A stretch of 64,000 nt of DNA from Kalmanozyma brasiliensis GHG001 (lineage: Eukaryota > Basidiomycota > Ustilaginomycetes > Ustilaginales). Shown here one piece after another: positions 50,011 to 59,325 of the stretch; the stretch's first letter is position 1, and the number at the start of each line of letters is the position of its first letter. The position numbers were made by a program, and so were the translations under genes. The DNA lies in contig NW_015961949.1 of assembly GCF_000497045.1 (NCBI RefSeq), forward strand, positions 372,001-436,000. Direction: 5' to 3'. The notes below the pieces were generated by a model. The model did not search any database, was not told where the DNA came from, and was given only the letters and a program-made list of their open reading frames with translations.

Positions 50011-50943
50011 TCAAGCAATGAAAGGGAACATGGCCTTTCGCCTAGGATACTCTTTGCCGAACTCCTTCTTGTAGTTCCTGTGCTTCTTGACGGCCCAGAG
50101 CCACATCTGGCCGGTGCTGACGGCGGCGAAGAGTGCGCTGGCCGGATTGAGCGTCAGCACGGTAAACGCAGCCCAGGCGAGGAACTCGAAAAAGTAGTTG
50201 GGGCACGAGACCAGTTCAAACGCAAAGCCTCTCGGGATCTTTCGCACCTTGGTTCCAGCCGGACGGAGATTCTTGAGGATCAAATGGCAGTAGGCGTTGC
50301 TCAACTCGGCGAGGGCCCACACGGCGGTGGTGGCGACGATGAACGTGGTGCTGTCCTGAATGGTGCCTGCGACCGAGGCGGCGGAGAACCAGGGCGAGTA
50401 GATGAACGGCGCGAGCAGGAACCCGGAGAGGATCCAGTAGTGGGTCGAGTTTTTGAAGATGTTGAAGAGGGGCATGGTGCCGTTGCTGAAGCGGTGGACG
50501 AAGATGGTCTCGAGCTCGCGCTTGACGTAGTGCGCTACGGCGAGAGTCATGGCGACGGTCTGCATGCGCGAGTGCACAAAGTCGCGGTGCCAGATCTTGG
50601 GTCCGAGGAAGTAGAAGAGCGGGTGGATGACGATGGGGCCAAAGTACTCGGTGAGGAAGACGGTGCGCCAGCCGACCTGCGGGCCGAGATCCTTGACGTA
50701 GAGCGTCTGACCAGAGGTGACACCGAGATCGGCGAGCGACTTGTCATCGTCGAGGAGAGGCTTCTTGTCCTCGGTGGTGATGCGTTGACGCTCGATGGTG
50801 AGCTTGCGGGACGCCGAGGCGATCTGCTTCTTGACTTCGGCGAGGGTGGCCTTGTTGGAGGAGAGCTTGACGTTTAGAGGGAAGCCTTTGGAGGCAGACT
50901 TGCCGGGCGCCGAGCGCTTCTGGATGGTGATGCTGAAAGCCAT
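50011..50943 (-). CDS. TSC13: Very-long-chain enoyl-CoA reductase TSC13
   Basis: A single exon encodes 310 residues. The N-terminus (about 1-85) is a ubiquitin-like fold with VKLSSNKATLAEVKKQI and ends LYVKDLGPQVGWRTVF, the family hinge. Several membrane segments follow. The steroid-reductase-type motif HYVKRELETIFVHRFS contains K141, and SCPNYFFE contains Y250. These match the catalytic Lys and Tyr established for yeast Tsc13. The C-terminus FGKEYPRRKAMFPFIA is close to the family end. The enzyme sits in the ER and catalyses the last step of each fatty-acid elongation cycle, supplying very long chains for sphingolipids. The gene is divergent from the SET-domain gene. Confidence 0.96.
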   Translation of the reverse strand: MAFSITIQKRSAPGKSASKGFPLNVKLSSNKATLAEVKKQIASASRKLTIERQRITTEDKKPLLDDDKSLADLGVTSGQTLYVKDLGPQVGWRTVFLTEYFGPIVIHPLFYFLGPKIWHRDFVHSRMQTVAMTLAVAHYVKRELETIFVHRFSNGTMPLFNIFKNSTHYWILSGFLLAPFIYSPWFSAASVAGTIQDSTTFIVATTAVWALAELSNAYCHLILKNLRPAGTKVRKIPRGFAFELVSCPNYFFEFLAWAAFTVLTLNPASALFAAVSTGQMWLWAVKKHRNYKKEFGKEYPRRKAMFPFIA

Positions 50944-51273
50944 GATAAAGACTACTCAGCTTTTGTTTGACGTCGATGGAGGAGGAAGGAAGGAGAAGAA
51001 GAAGAAGAACTAAGCCGGGTTCTTTCGTCGCTTGCCCTTACCGAAGCAGATGGCCCGACCGTTTTTGCTTTTCGATACGCCGTGAGCGTGACGCGCTCAG
51101 TCGAGAATCCTTTTCTGTTGTCGCTGCTCAGCGCTCAGCCTCCGTGTTCCGAGACTCAGCTCAGATTTTTTGGGTTGAGAAGAAAGTTCAAGGTGGCATG
51201 CAGGGTTCACAAGAAGACTCATCCAGCCTTCTTGAACCACCGGTCACCACCGCACAGAACCAGGATCATCAAG
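50944..51273. other. Divergent promoter region, TSC13 and the SET-domain gene
   Basis: This is 330 bp with no gene. It includes a purine-rich run, GGAGGAAGGAAGGAGAAGAAGAAGAAGAA, near 50981-51009, just upstream of TSC13 on its strand as a CT-rich leader. The SET frame is open upstream, but only from a GTG. Confidence 0.5.
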
Positions 51274-53235
51274 ATGACGGCGACAGCAGCAACAGGGCAG
51301 ACCACCTCCGAGGTCGAAGCCTCTTTTCTCCGATGGTTCCGCCAGTCAGGCGGTGCACTCGACTCTCGCTGCCGAATCCAGCCCATCCCTGGTATGGGAA
51401 GAGGCATGATCGCCAAAGCACCCATCGACGTCGGCGAGACCATCTTTGCCATCCCTCGTCACGTCTTGCTCAACCTGGCCACATCGACGCTCTCACAGAG
51501 GTGTACTGAAGCTGAAGCATCATCCCCTTCTACTAGCTCAGATGAGCTGACCTGGAGCCACATCAGCAAACAGGGATGGCTCCCACTCATCCTCGCCATG
51601 ATGTACGAGCGAAGGAGAGCAGCTCGATCTTCAGCGTCCACAGAAAGCGGCGCTCAAGATGGCGATGTATCGATGGAGAACATCGAGGCTTCATCCTCGT
51701 CAAGTCTAGGACAGCTCGAAGGCACAGACGCCGAAGGCTCGGTATACCGCGATGCCCCCCGCCCACACGGCGAACAAAATTGGGGTGCCTACTTTGACAT
51801 TATGCCGACCGACTTCAGCACGCCCATGTTATGGCAACAAGATGATCTGAAACATCTCTCGGGTACTTCAATCGCAGACAAGATTGCGCGAGATGAAGCC
51901 GAGGCCGACTACCACAACAAGGCGGTTCCTTTCATTCGTTCGCTGCCCGGCGTATTCCTGGAGGGAGCGTCAGAAGGGCAACAAGAAGCGGAGATGCAGC
52001 AATGGTACTCGCTTGACACCTACCACATCATGGGCTCCAGGATATTGAGTCGCAGCTTCCATGTCAAGAGTCGCAAGAAGGGCCTGGACGGAAAGACGGT
52101 CGACATGGATGATCTCGATGATGATGATGACGACGACGAGCCCGAAGCAGAGGTGCTCGACGACGAGGGAGAAGGGGAAGCGGAAGTGCGCGAGGTGGAC
52201 ACGACAAGGGACGGAGACGAGACGAGAGACGATGATGATGCCGAGGATGGCGACAGCGATGATGATGACAGCGACGACGACGAAGACGAAGAAGAGCAAG
52301 AGAATGTGATCGACATCTCCATGACGCCTATGGCCGACATGCTCAATGCTCGGTTCGAATCCGACAACGCACGTCTCTTCTACAAGTCGCACGTACTAGA
52401 GATGCGTGCCACCAAGCCAATCGCTGCGGGCGAGCAGATCTTCAATACGTACGCCGACCCACCCAACAGCGATCTGCTCCGTCGCTACGGTCACGTCGAC
52501 GAGCCCAACGGCAGCGATGTGGTCGAGCTCGATGCCAAGCTCATCCTACAGGCAGCCACCACCCATCTCTCTTCGATCCTCTCGTCGAGCGCAGAAGAGA
52601 TCCGCAAAGACCTCGAAGAGCGACTCGAATGGGCCTGCTCCTCGCTCGGCATCGATGAAGTGTTCATCCTCAACTACCTTTTCACTCCGGCCAAACAGGC
52701 GCCGCACCGTGCGCAACCTGAGCGGCCGATACCGAAAGAGCTCAAGGCGGCAGCAACCGGCGGTGGCATCTCGGAGGAGATGATCGCGCTCACCCGAGTG
52801 CTCTGTCAGTCGCGGGAGACGTTCGAGAAGGCGAAAGCGAAAGGCAAAGGTCCGAGCGCGCGGGTCGAGGCGCAAGAAGAGCACGCTACCAAGTCCAGGC
52901 CAGTACGCATCGCCATCAGCCAGATTATGATGGACGCCATCGATCTGCGACTGAAAGAGTATCCGAACGGCGCCGCTGTGGAGGAAGAAGAGGCTCGATT
53001 GTACGGATCGAGGAAGGAAGAGGTTAGTGGGGAGAACGAGCGCCGCGCGCTGGTCGTCCGACTGGGCGAAAAGCGGGTGCTCCTGGATCAGAAGCGCGTG
53101 CTCAAATACGTGCTTGACAAGATTCAAGAGGCCGAAAAGGAGGCAGCCAAGGCGAAGAACGCCAAACAGGACGCTGGCAAGCGCAAAGGTGGCAGCAGCT
53201 CCAACGGTAGCGGTAACAAGAAGCATCGTCGATGA
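51274..53235 (+). CDS. RKM4: SET-domain lysine methyltransferase (Rkm4/SETD6-like)
   Basis: A single exon encodes 653 residues from the ATG at 51274. The split SET domain begins with IQPIPGMGRGMIAKAPIDVGETIFAIP. The iSET part includes NWGAYFDIMPTDF and RSLPGVF. The core resumes with SMTPMADMLNARFESDNARL and GEQIFNTYADPPNSDLLRRYG, where Y393 is the usual catalytic tyrosine. A Rubisco-LSMT-type substrate-binding domain follows. The assignment to the Rkm4/SETD6 group rests on this layout. In yeast Rkm4 methylates ribosomal protein L42. An extra stretch at residues 277-344 is nearly all Asp and Glu and interrupts the SET domain. The C-terminus is basic and Ser-rich. Confidence 0.85.
   Translation: MTATAATGQTTSEVEASFLRWFRQSGGALDSRCRIQPIPGMGRGMIAKAPIDVGETIFAIPRHVLLNLATSTLSQRCTEAEASSPSTSSDELTWSHISKQGWLPLILAMMYERRRAARSSASTESGAQDGDVSMENIEASSSSSLGQLEGTDAEGSVYRDAPRPHGEQNWGAYFDIMPTDFSTPMLWQQDDLKHLSGTSIADKIARDEAEADYHNKAVPFIRSLPGVFLEGASEGQQEAEMQQWYSLDTYHIMGSRILSRSFHVKSRKKGLDGKTVDMDDLDDDDDDDEPEAEVLDDEGEGEAEVREVDTTRDGDETRDDDDAEDGDSDDDDSDDDEDEEEQENVIDISMTPMADMLNARFESDNARLFYKSHVLEMRATKPIAAGEQIFNTYADPPNSDLLRRYGHVDEPNGSDVVELDAKLILQAATTHLSSILSSSAEEIRKDLEERLEWACSSLGIDEVFILNYLFTPAKQAPHRAQPERPIPKELKAAATGGGISEEMIALTRVLCQSRETFEKAKAKGKGPSARVEAQEEHATKSRPVRIAISQIMMDAIDLRLKEYPNGAAVEEEEARLYGSRKEEVSGENERRALVVRLGEKRVLLDQKRVLKYVLDKIQEAEKEAAKAKNAKQDAGKRKGGSSSNGSGNKKHRR
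52102..52314 (+). repeat. Acidic codon tract inside the SET domain
   Basis: Runs of GAT, GAC, GAG and GAA code for a stretch of mostly Asp/Glu of about 70 residues. This is a compositional insertion in a conserved domain, in a surface-loop position. Confidence 0.7.
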
Positions 53236-54214
53236 TACTCGCACGATAGCGGAGCGCAGCGGACGATGGCTGGATGGGCTAGACCGTGCGGAAAAGCTAC
53301 TGTAATCGGAGCGGTGCTCGAAAAGGACATAAGGGCGTTGCGGCAGCTCCCGCAAAATTCGGCTCGGTTGAACGAGTCTCGAGCTCGCTTAGATAGGTGG
53401 TACAGCTAGCGCACCAGCCTAACTGCGCGCATTGCCGGAACAATGCCCTCTGATGCTCGACCAATTCGATCCATCCGTGCCATTACGCCAGCCTCGATGT
53501 CGCTTTATTCCGTCGAGGCTAGAGTTTGAGGTCTGTCAAGCCTATGAATTGGTTCGATGCGGTATGCTGCGACGTATGAAAGAGCGGCACGGGCCAACAG
53601 AACGCGCCAAGGAGCGTCTTAAACAGAACAAGCTACTCGGCAAAGGTCAAACGGCCTGGCGGTCTTTGAAAAGAGCAATAAAGCGAAGCGAAGACGCTCA
53701 CATGTTGCCTCGACGCTTCTGGCTGGTCTTTTGACTTGTCTGTTGCAGGTCTTCTGACATGCCGCTCATATTCATGCGGCGTGGACCTGCAGACACCAGC
53801 AACGGTCCGTGTTGGGCAAGACGGGTGAACTTCGGCAAGCTGCGCGGTCATGCTGTTCGACTGCCTGGCTCCGATTACCCCGCACAATCGAACAAGAGCA
53901 TGCGCCCTCATACGTGGCTTCTATAGCGGCAGGTGCACCTTCATGCATCAAGCTCGGAGGCCTTCGAGGCAAAGCATCAAAAGGTGGCTTGCCCTCCCGA
54001 CTGGGTTGCTGGGCTGGGCATCTCGGCTGTCAATCTCCAAGCTCGGCACTTGACTTCCGTCGCTATGCTTGCGAGTGCGTTGTCAGCCCCCTCTTCACGC
54101 CCTCGTACAGACATTCTCGCTGCCGTCCTCATCCGTTGCGACATGTCACCCAGCGAGTGCAAGGCCCTGCTGTCGTGCTTCAAGCTCCCCCGCATTTTCT
54201 CGCCCAGGGTCCAG

Positions 54215-54222
54215 TATATATA
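54215..54222 (+). promoter_or_regulatory. TATA box candidate of the second Zn2Cys6 gene
   Basis: TATATATA is followed by G and C/T-rich sequence, 337 bases upstream of the ATG at 54559. It is the clearest TATA element in the window on this strand. Confidence 0.5.
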
Positions 54223-54372
54223 GTCAGCCTGTCGAGTCGACTCACGCCCCCGTCGGGCAATTAGAATCCCGTCCCCTCTTCCAAGACCCTTGATCCTCTC
54301 CCAACCTTGTTTGCCTCGCACGAACTGCTGCGGATCTGTCGAGCATTCCCGTCGTCGACCTCGGACCTGCAC

Positions 54373-54411
54373 ATGCAACCTTGTCTCTCGACCGTCGATC
54401 TGAACCACTAA
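54373..54411 (+). promoter_or_regulatory. Upstream open reading frame (12 codons) before the second Zn2Cys6 gene
   Basis: ATG at 54373 to TAA at 54409-54411 encodes 12 residues and lies downstream of the TATA box, 147 bases before the main start. I see no other ATG between the TATA box and the main start, so this is likely to be in the mRNA. Confidence 0.5.
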
Positions 54412-54558
54412 GCTTTGTCTGGCTTCGTGCCGTCGGCGTTCCAAGCGAATTTGTAACAACAAGCTTCACGAAACGACCATCGAGCCTTTGATAAGTTACC
54501 GGGCTTCATTCCACGTCTCCAGCATTATCATCGTCGACAGCATTTGGAGAGGCTCACC

Positions 54559-57369
54559 ATGTCGTCTACAAATACGACCTCGCAGCGACCAGCACCAATC
54601 GTAGGGCCTTCCACCATGCCGGACATCAACATCAGCCCCAGTGCTGGCGGAGCACAGCCGCCCTCGCGCAAAAAGATGTACAAGAACTGCGACCGATGTC
54701 GTCAAGCCAAGCGCGCCTGTTCCGCTCAGTACGTCAGCATTGCCGAGGCGCTCGCTAGCAAAGTCGCCTGCAACAACTGCAAGAAGAAGGGTCAGGTGTG
54801 CACCTTCAACAGCCTGATCAACTCGTTTGGCGGCATCCCGCTCGGAGGGCTCACTGGCGCCGCGTTCGCAGAGAGCCTGCAAGACGTTGCCAACGCTGCA
54901 CCTTCGACATCGACTGCGGACGTTGAGCAGTACGCAGAGGGGGCGAGCACGTCGTATACTACCGATAAAAGGAGACGCCACAGCCTGCAGGATGGCTTTG
55001 ACGAATCGCACCTGTCTGCCATCAGCAACGTCAATGCCGCCTTCGAGGCGCTCAATGGGAGCTACTCGAACGATCAATCCGACGAAGAACAGAGAGCAGC
55101 AAAGCGAAAGAAGGACTCGTCCGATGCTACATCATCCGCATTCGAAACCTTTGACGAGGTAGCCCAGCCCACAGCATCGACCAGCTACAGTACCGGCTCT
55201 CTGGTTCTCAGCCGCGCACAATCCCCCTTTGGATTCGATCAATCCGACGCGCCCTCTCTCTTCGACATGCTCGGCTTCGACATCTGGGGCACCGCGCCCA
55301 ACGTCCGCCTCAGCCATACCGCCGACCGCCTGCACCTCAACTCGGACCTGCTCAACGTCTACGAAGGCGCGGCCGAATCCGCCTTTCGCATCTGGGTGAC
55401 GGACGCCACCACGCCTTACCTGCTATGTGCCGACTCGCTCTCCCCGTCCTCCGCCGCCATGGCGCTCAACAAGAAGGTGTGTCTGCTCGACTCTGCCTCG
55501 CGTCGCATCTTTCGTACCGACGATGCGGCGCGGAATGTCGAGAAGCGCGTCTCGGAGGCGTACCACGCGGTGCTGCTGGCGTATGCGGCGCAGTGGCCGC
55601 GACATACCGGCGAGAGGGGCGGGAGACAAGAAGAGGCTCGGGTCAGGTTATCGCTCTGGAAGCAGGCGAGGGACAAACTCATGGATGCCACCGACGCATG
55701 GTCTTTCAGGATCGTCTTTGCGCTGATTCTGTTCGCTTGGACGGAGAAGCCGAGGGAGATGCCGTCGTCAGAAGCGTGGGATCACGGCACCCAACCCGCT
55801 TCGCTGCAGATTCCGTCGCTGGACGAGAACAGCGCGCTCGACTCGTCATCGTGGCAGATCCCGGCGGAGGCATCGACCATGATGCTCGCCACAGCGATGC
55901 GCAAGCTAAAAGCGTTCCGGTTGAAGATCCAGCAATTGAGGCGCAAAGGCATCGATCTGTGGTCCACCACCGAGCCGCTGGATGCAGGCCAGGCGGTGAA
56001 GCGGCAAGCCGAAGCGACACTCCTCGAAAACACCTACCACAACCTGTACTGGTTCGGCTGTATGATGGATACCGAGCTCTCGGTTCTTCGGAAATACGAT
56101 GCCGTGATTGGGGACGAAGACTCGGATCTCACCGACCAACTCCTCTCTCCACATCGAGCGTCCTCTCTACGACACGAGACGGCCAACTTCCCCACCACCG
56201 CCTCTTCGGGAAGCTCTCGCAAGCCCCTGCGTAAGATCTGGGACGAAGTGATTCCGGCGAACAGCGTAGCCAACCGTCACACGTTTGCGCGTTCCTGGCC
56301 GTGCAGCGAGCCGGATGCCCTTCGAACCCTTGCCTACGCCACCCCCATCAAGGTGCTCATCTTCCGTCACGTCGGTCGACTCCAATCCTCCTACTGGCGT
56401 CAAGCGCCGACGGAACACATCGAGCGTCAGATCGCGCATGTGCTCAGTGTCGTTCGGCATTGGGATGAGACCTTCGCGCCCTTTTTCGCCTCGTGCATCA
56501 CTCACCATGCCGACCTGCCTACGTCGATCCAATCCTGGCACGTCATCACGGCGACGAAATGGAACCTCGCCGCGATCCTGCTCGTCGAGCTGGTGTCGAC
56601 CATGGAGCGCACGGATCCGTTTGGGGCCACCGAAGCGGTGCTCAGCGAACTGAGACGGAAGGTGTGTCACCAGACGGCAGAGTTGATCGGCGCGATCCAG
56701 GCATGTAGTGAAACGGGCGGGGACATTTTGCACAGCGACCCGTGGCCCGAGATCTCGATCCACGGCTTCGCGTGTGTCGCAAAGAGCGAGATCAAACAGC
56801 TCAGCAGCCTCGCGAAGGGGGGAGAGTGGGATGAGGTGAGAAGGGTCGAGGAGAGAGTGGAGAAGTGTTTGTGGGCGTTGGAGCAGTTGAGCAATCGGAG
56901 CAGTATGGCGGTGGATGCGAAGGAGGAGGTGGGAAGGTTGTTGGACGCCCATTCACCGCTACGACAGGGCGCCCCGGGGACAGGCGCGACACAGGGAGAG
57001 GGGATGGCAGCAGTCATGACAGAAGACGTGTGGCAGTCGTGTCTCGAGATCCTCAACGAAGGCGCGAGCGCGGCGGAGTCGGACGGGTGGACCGGAGGAG
57101 CAGGCATCGAGGAGGAGTTGTTTCTTTCGTCGCTGAACAAGACCTCCGAGAGTTTCACCGACGAGAGCTCGTCCAGGGCGAGCTCGAATCATTCCCTCTC
57201 GCCCCCGTTGACCACATTAACGCTGGCAAGTCTGGACTATCCGAGTGCGATGCTCGACCAGCCGCAAGGAAGGGCGAAGCGCGACGATGCGTCCGGCGTC
57301 GGCGACTTTCAGTTCGGCATGGGGCTCACGGCGGGCGATGCGCTCGATGGCTTCCTGCTGCGCGTCTAG
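54559..57369 (+). CDS. Zn2Cys6 transcription factor with widened (AlcR-type) zinc-cluster loop
   Basis: A single exon encodes 936 residues. The zinc cluster is C44-x2-C47-x6-C54-x16-C71-x2-C74-x6-C81, preceded by the basic PPSRKKMYKN. The 16-residue loop between the third and fourth cysteines is far longer than the usual 5-9, and the same spacing is known from Aspergillus AlcR. A polar region runs to about residue 240. The remainder is a helical regulatory part with DATTPYLLCADSLSP, AYHAVLLAYAAQWPRHTGERGG, the histidine/tryptophan segment YHNLYWFGCMMDTELSVLRKYDAVIGDED and WNLAAILLVELV. It resembles the fungal-specific middle homology region, though divergent. It converges on the MFS exporter gene with 198 bp between stops, a common pairing of regulator and target. 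Confidence 0.9.
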   Translation: MSSTNTTSQRPAPIVGPSTMPDINISPSAGGAQPPSRKKMYKNCDRCRQAKRACSAQYVSIAEALASKVACNNCKKKGQVCTFNSLINSFGGIPLGGLTGAAFAESLQDVANAAPSTSTADVEQYAEGASTSYTTDKRRRHSLQDGFDESHLSAISNVNAAFEALNGSYSNDQSDEEQRAAKRKKDSSDATSSAFETFDEVAQPTASTSYSTGSLVLSRAQSPFGFDQSDAPSLFDMLGFDIWGTAPNVRLSHTADRLHLNSDLLNVYEGAAESAFRIWVTDATTPYLLCADSLSPSSAAMALNKKVCLLDSASRRIFRTDDAARNVEKRVSEAYHAVLLAYAAQWPRHTGERGGRQEEARVRLSLWKQARDKLMDATDAWSFRIVFALILFAWTEKPREMPSSEAWDHGTQPASLQIPSLDENSALDSSSWQIPAEASTMMLATAMRKLKAFRLKIQQLRRKGIDLWSTTEPLDAGQAVKRQAEATLLENTYHNLYWFGCMMDTELSVLRKYDAVIGDEDSDLTDQLLSPHRASSLRHETANFPTTASSGSSRKPLRKIWDEVIPANSVANRHTFARSWPCSEPDALRTLAYATPIKVLIFRHVGRLQSSYWRQAPTEHIERQIAHVLSVVRHWDETFAPFFASCITHHADLPTSIQSWHVITATKWNLAAILLVELVSTMERTDPFGATEAVLSELRRKVCHQTAELIGAIQACSETGGDILHSDPWPEISIHGFACVAKSEIKQLSSLAKGGEWDEVRRVEERVEKCLWALEQLSNRSSMAVDAKEEVGRLLDAHSPLRQGAPGTGATQGEGMAAVMTEDVWQSCLEILNEGASAAESDGWTGGAGIEEELFLSSLNKTSESFTDESSSRASSNHSLSPPLTTLTLASLDYPSAMLDQPQGRAKRDDASGVGDFQFGMGLTAGDALDGFLLRV

Positions 57370-57567
57370 AGGCGTCCTCGTCCTGCATCTTTGTCCGAAC
57401 GCTCCTTCATCGCGTTCACGCAATCATGCTCATCACACTGCAGTGAACTTTCGACGCGCTGACCCGTCTAGACTGTGCAAGAATCGTATCTGGTATATCG
57501 TGAGCACGCAACGTGTCTATCGTGTATGTGTACATGGCCACTCATCTTTGAGAGTCGCGATTGTGGT

Positions 57568-59325
57568 CTACGACTGTGTCTCCTGCTTCTTCTCCTTCTT
57601 CCACGTGGTCCCTGCCTCGGCCTTGTCGTCCTTATCTGTCCTCCGTCCACCGTTCTTCTTCCTGTCATCCGCCAGACTCTGAGCGAACTTGGAGCGCTCA
57701 CGAATCGCCGGGCCCTTCCAGTAGAAGATGTACACCGGAATCGCCACAATGATGGCCAAGAACGCCAACAGCGTCGAGGCCCATTCCAGACCGAGGCGGT
57801 TGTAGAGCGGGGTGGCGTACATGGCCGAGATACCGGCGAGGAAGTCGCGCGCCAGAGCGTTGCCGCCCGTTGCCGAGGCCGAGTAAGGACCGTAGGCGGC
57901 GATCATGTAGTCGATGGTGGCCATGTAGATGGCGTAGTTGGCGATGGCGATCATGCAGGAAAAGATCATGGGGGCGATCCAGTGCACGTTGGGAGGACCC
58001 AAGGAGGTCCATGCGAATCCAAATAGACCCAATGCTTCGAGAGGTGCGAGGTAGAGCAACAGCCACAAGCGGGCTTCGGGCTTGAGCGCGTCGGGATCGC
58101 GAACCCGCCTCTTGCGCTCCCACACAAAACGTGGCATGAAGATGAGGAATCCTAGCAGGTAGCCCAGGTTGATGGGGATGAACGCAAGACCAATCTGCAC
58201 CGTGCTGAATCCCCACTGCTTGTACACCAGCTGGAACGACTCGAGGAAGATAAAGATGAGCATGTCGGAGAAACCGGACAGCAGCGAGAGGAAGAGCACG
58301 ATGGGTTCGCGAACGAACATCTCGAACGGTCGAAGCCAGTAGGCGCCGATCTCCTTGATGCTGAAACGGTCGGTACGGACCTCGTTGGGACCGTAAATGT
58401 TTTGCTCGCCGTTCTTGCGTCGACGCTTGGCCTCGCGGTCGAGCAGGATCGTGGAGCGCGTTTCCGGCACGAGAACAAAGTGGGCGAGTTGTACCGCACC
58501 ACCAAAGATGAGCTGTACCCAAAAGTTCCACTTGAGCGGCAGGTAGGCTTGGATGAAACCGCCGATGAAGGGACCGACCGAAGTGCCGCCGACGGACGAA
58601 AGAACGACGAAGGCGACAGCAAACTGCTGCTCATCCGGCTCCCACAGGTCTGCGACCATACCGAGCGTCACCGAGCCACCGGCGGTGAAGAGACCGCCGA
58701 AGAAACGCGCCACGATCAACGAGCCATAATTAGGCGCCAAGGCAGCGAGAACCTGCCAGATGTTAACAAGGAACAGCGAGATCTGCAGCACCGGCCATCG
58801 ACCGATCTCCTCCGACCAAGGTGCCCAGAACTCGCATCCGAACGCATACGCCACGAGGAAGATCATCTGACCCACACGTGCCGCTTGCTCACTAACGCCG
58901 TAGTGCTCTGCAACGCCCATGACCGCGTTGGGGTAGACCGAGGTGTTGAAGTTCATCGAGACCTGGACGGCAAAGATGACGCAGAGGATGGACCACTTTT
59001 TCCATGTAGGGTACGAGTAGCCGGTGGCGAGGTAGCCAGCACGTTCTGTGAGCACGATCTTGCCGTCCTCCTCGCGAGGCTCAAGGTCGTGCTCGCCCTC
59101 GCGCTGCTTCTCCTCGTTGGTCTTCTCCATGTCGTTCTTCTCGCGGATCGCCTCGACGTCGGCGGGGGCAGAGTCATCGTGGTTGTTGTTGCCCTTCTCT
59201 TGGGTGAGGGAGCCATCGTCTTTGCCGCCAGAGTTGACGCGGGTGGGCGTCTGGGCGACGGTGGACTCGCCGTCGGAGGAGCTACGGTGCGCAGCTGCGG
59301 CGCTGTCGTGCGTGTTGGCCGCCAT
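57568..59325 (-). CDS. DHA1-type MFS drug/polyamine exporter
   Basis: A single exon encodes 585 residues. A polar, charged N-terminus of about 105 residues is followed by twelve hydrophobic segments. Motif A appears in degenerate form as EFWAPWSEEIGRWPVLQ. The 12-segment DHA1 hallmarks FFGGLFTAGGSVTLGMVADLW and SSVGGTSVGPFIGGFIQAYL are present. The N-terminal half ends in LVPETRSTILLDREAKRRRK, typical of fungal Flr1/Tpo/Caf5-like exporters. ATGGNALARDFLAG in the second half is also usual for this group. It likely exports toxic compounds or metabolites across the plasma membrane with proton exchange. The tail after residue 550 is Lys/Glu-rich. Convergence with the Zn2Cys6 gene hints at shared regulation. 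Confidence 0.92.
   Translation of the reverse strand: MAANTHDSAAAAHRSSSDGESTVAQTPTRVNSGGKDDGSLTQEKGNNNHDDSAPADVEAIREKNDMEKTNEEKQREGEHDLEPREEDGKIVLTERAGYLATGYSYPTWKKWSILCVIFAVQVSMNFNTSVYPNAVMGVAEHYGVSEQAARVGQMIFLVAYAFGCEFWAPWSEEIGRWPVLQISLFLVNIWQVLAALAPNYGSLIVARFFGGLFTAGGSVTLGMVADLWEPDEQQFAVAFVVLSSVGGTSVGPFIGGFIQAYLPLKWNFWVQLIFGGAVQLAHFVLVPETRSTILLDREAKRRRKNGEQNIYGPNEVRTDRFSIKEIGAYWLRPFEMFVREPIVLFLSLLSGFSDMLIFIFLESFQLVYKQWGFSTVQIGLAFIPINLGYLLGFLIFMPRFVWERKRRVRDPDALKPEARLWLLLYLAPLEALGLFGFAWTSLGPPNVHWIAPMIFSCMIAIANYAIYMATIDYMIAAYGPYSASATGGNALARDFLAGISAMYATPLYNRLGLEWASTLLAFLAIIVAIPVYIFYWKGPAIRERSKFAQSLADDRKKNGGRRTDKDDKAEAGTTWKKEKKQETQS

Larger units (their letters stand above)
53236..54558. other. 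Long upstream region and leader of the second Zn2Cys6 gene
   Basis: This is 1.3 kb without a supported gene. The open frames in it start at non-ATG codons or lack any conserved feature. A TATATATA at 54215 and a 12-codon upstream frame at 54373 suggest that the regulator's transcript begins near 54245, giving a leader of about 300 bases. The 53240-54100 part shows no structure that I can name. Confidence 0.5.

Noticed and set aside
53530..53640. Possible tRNA suggested by GGTTCGATGC
   Set aside because: No paired T stem, acceptor stem or Pol III T run surrounds it.
53809..54264. Open frame upstream of the second Zn2Cys6 gene
   Set aside because: It has a non-ATG start, no recognisable protein features, and overlaps the TATA-containing promoter.
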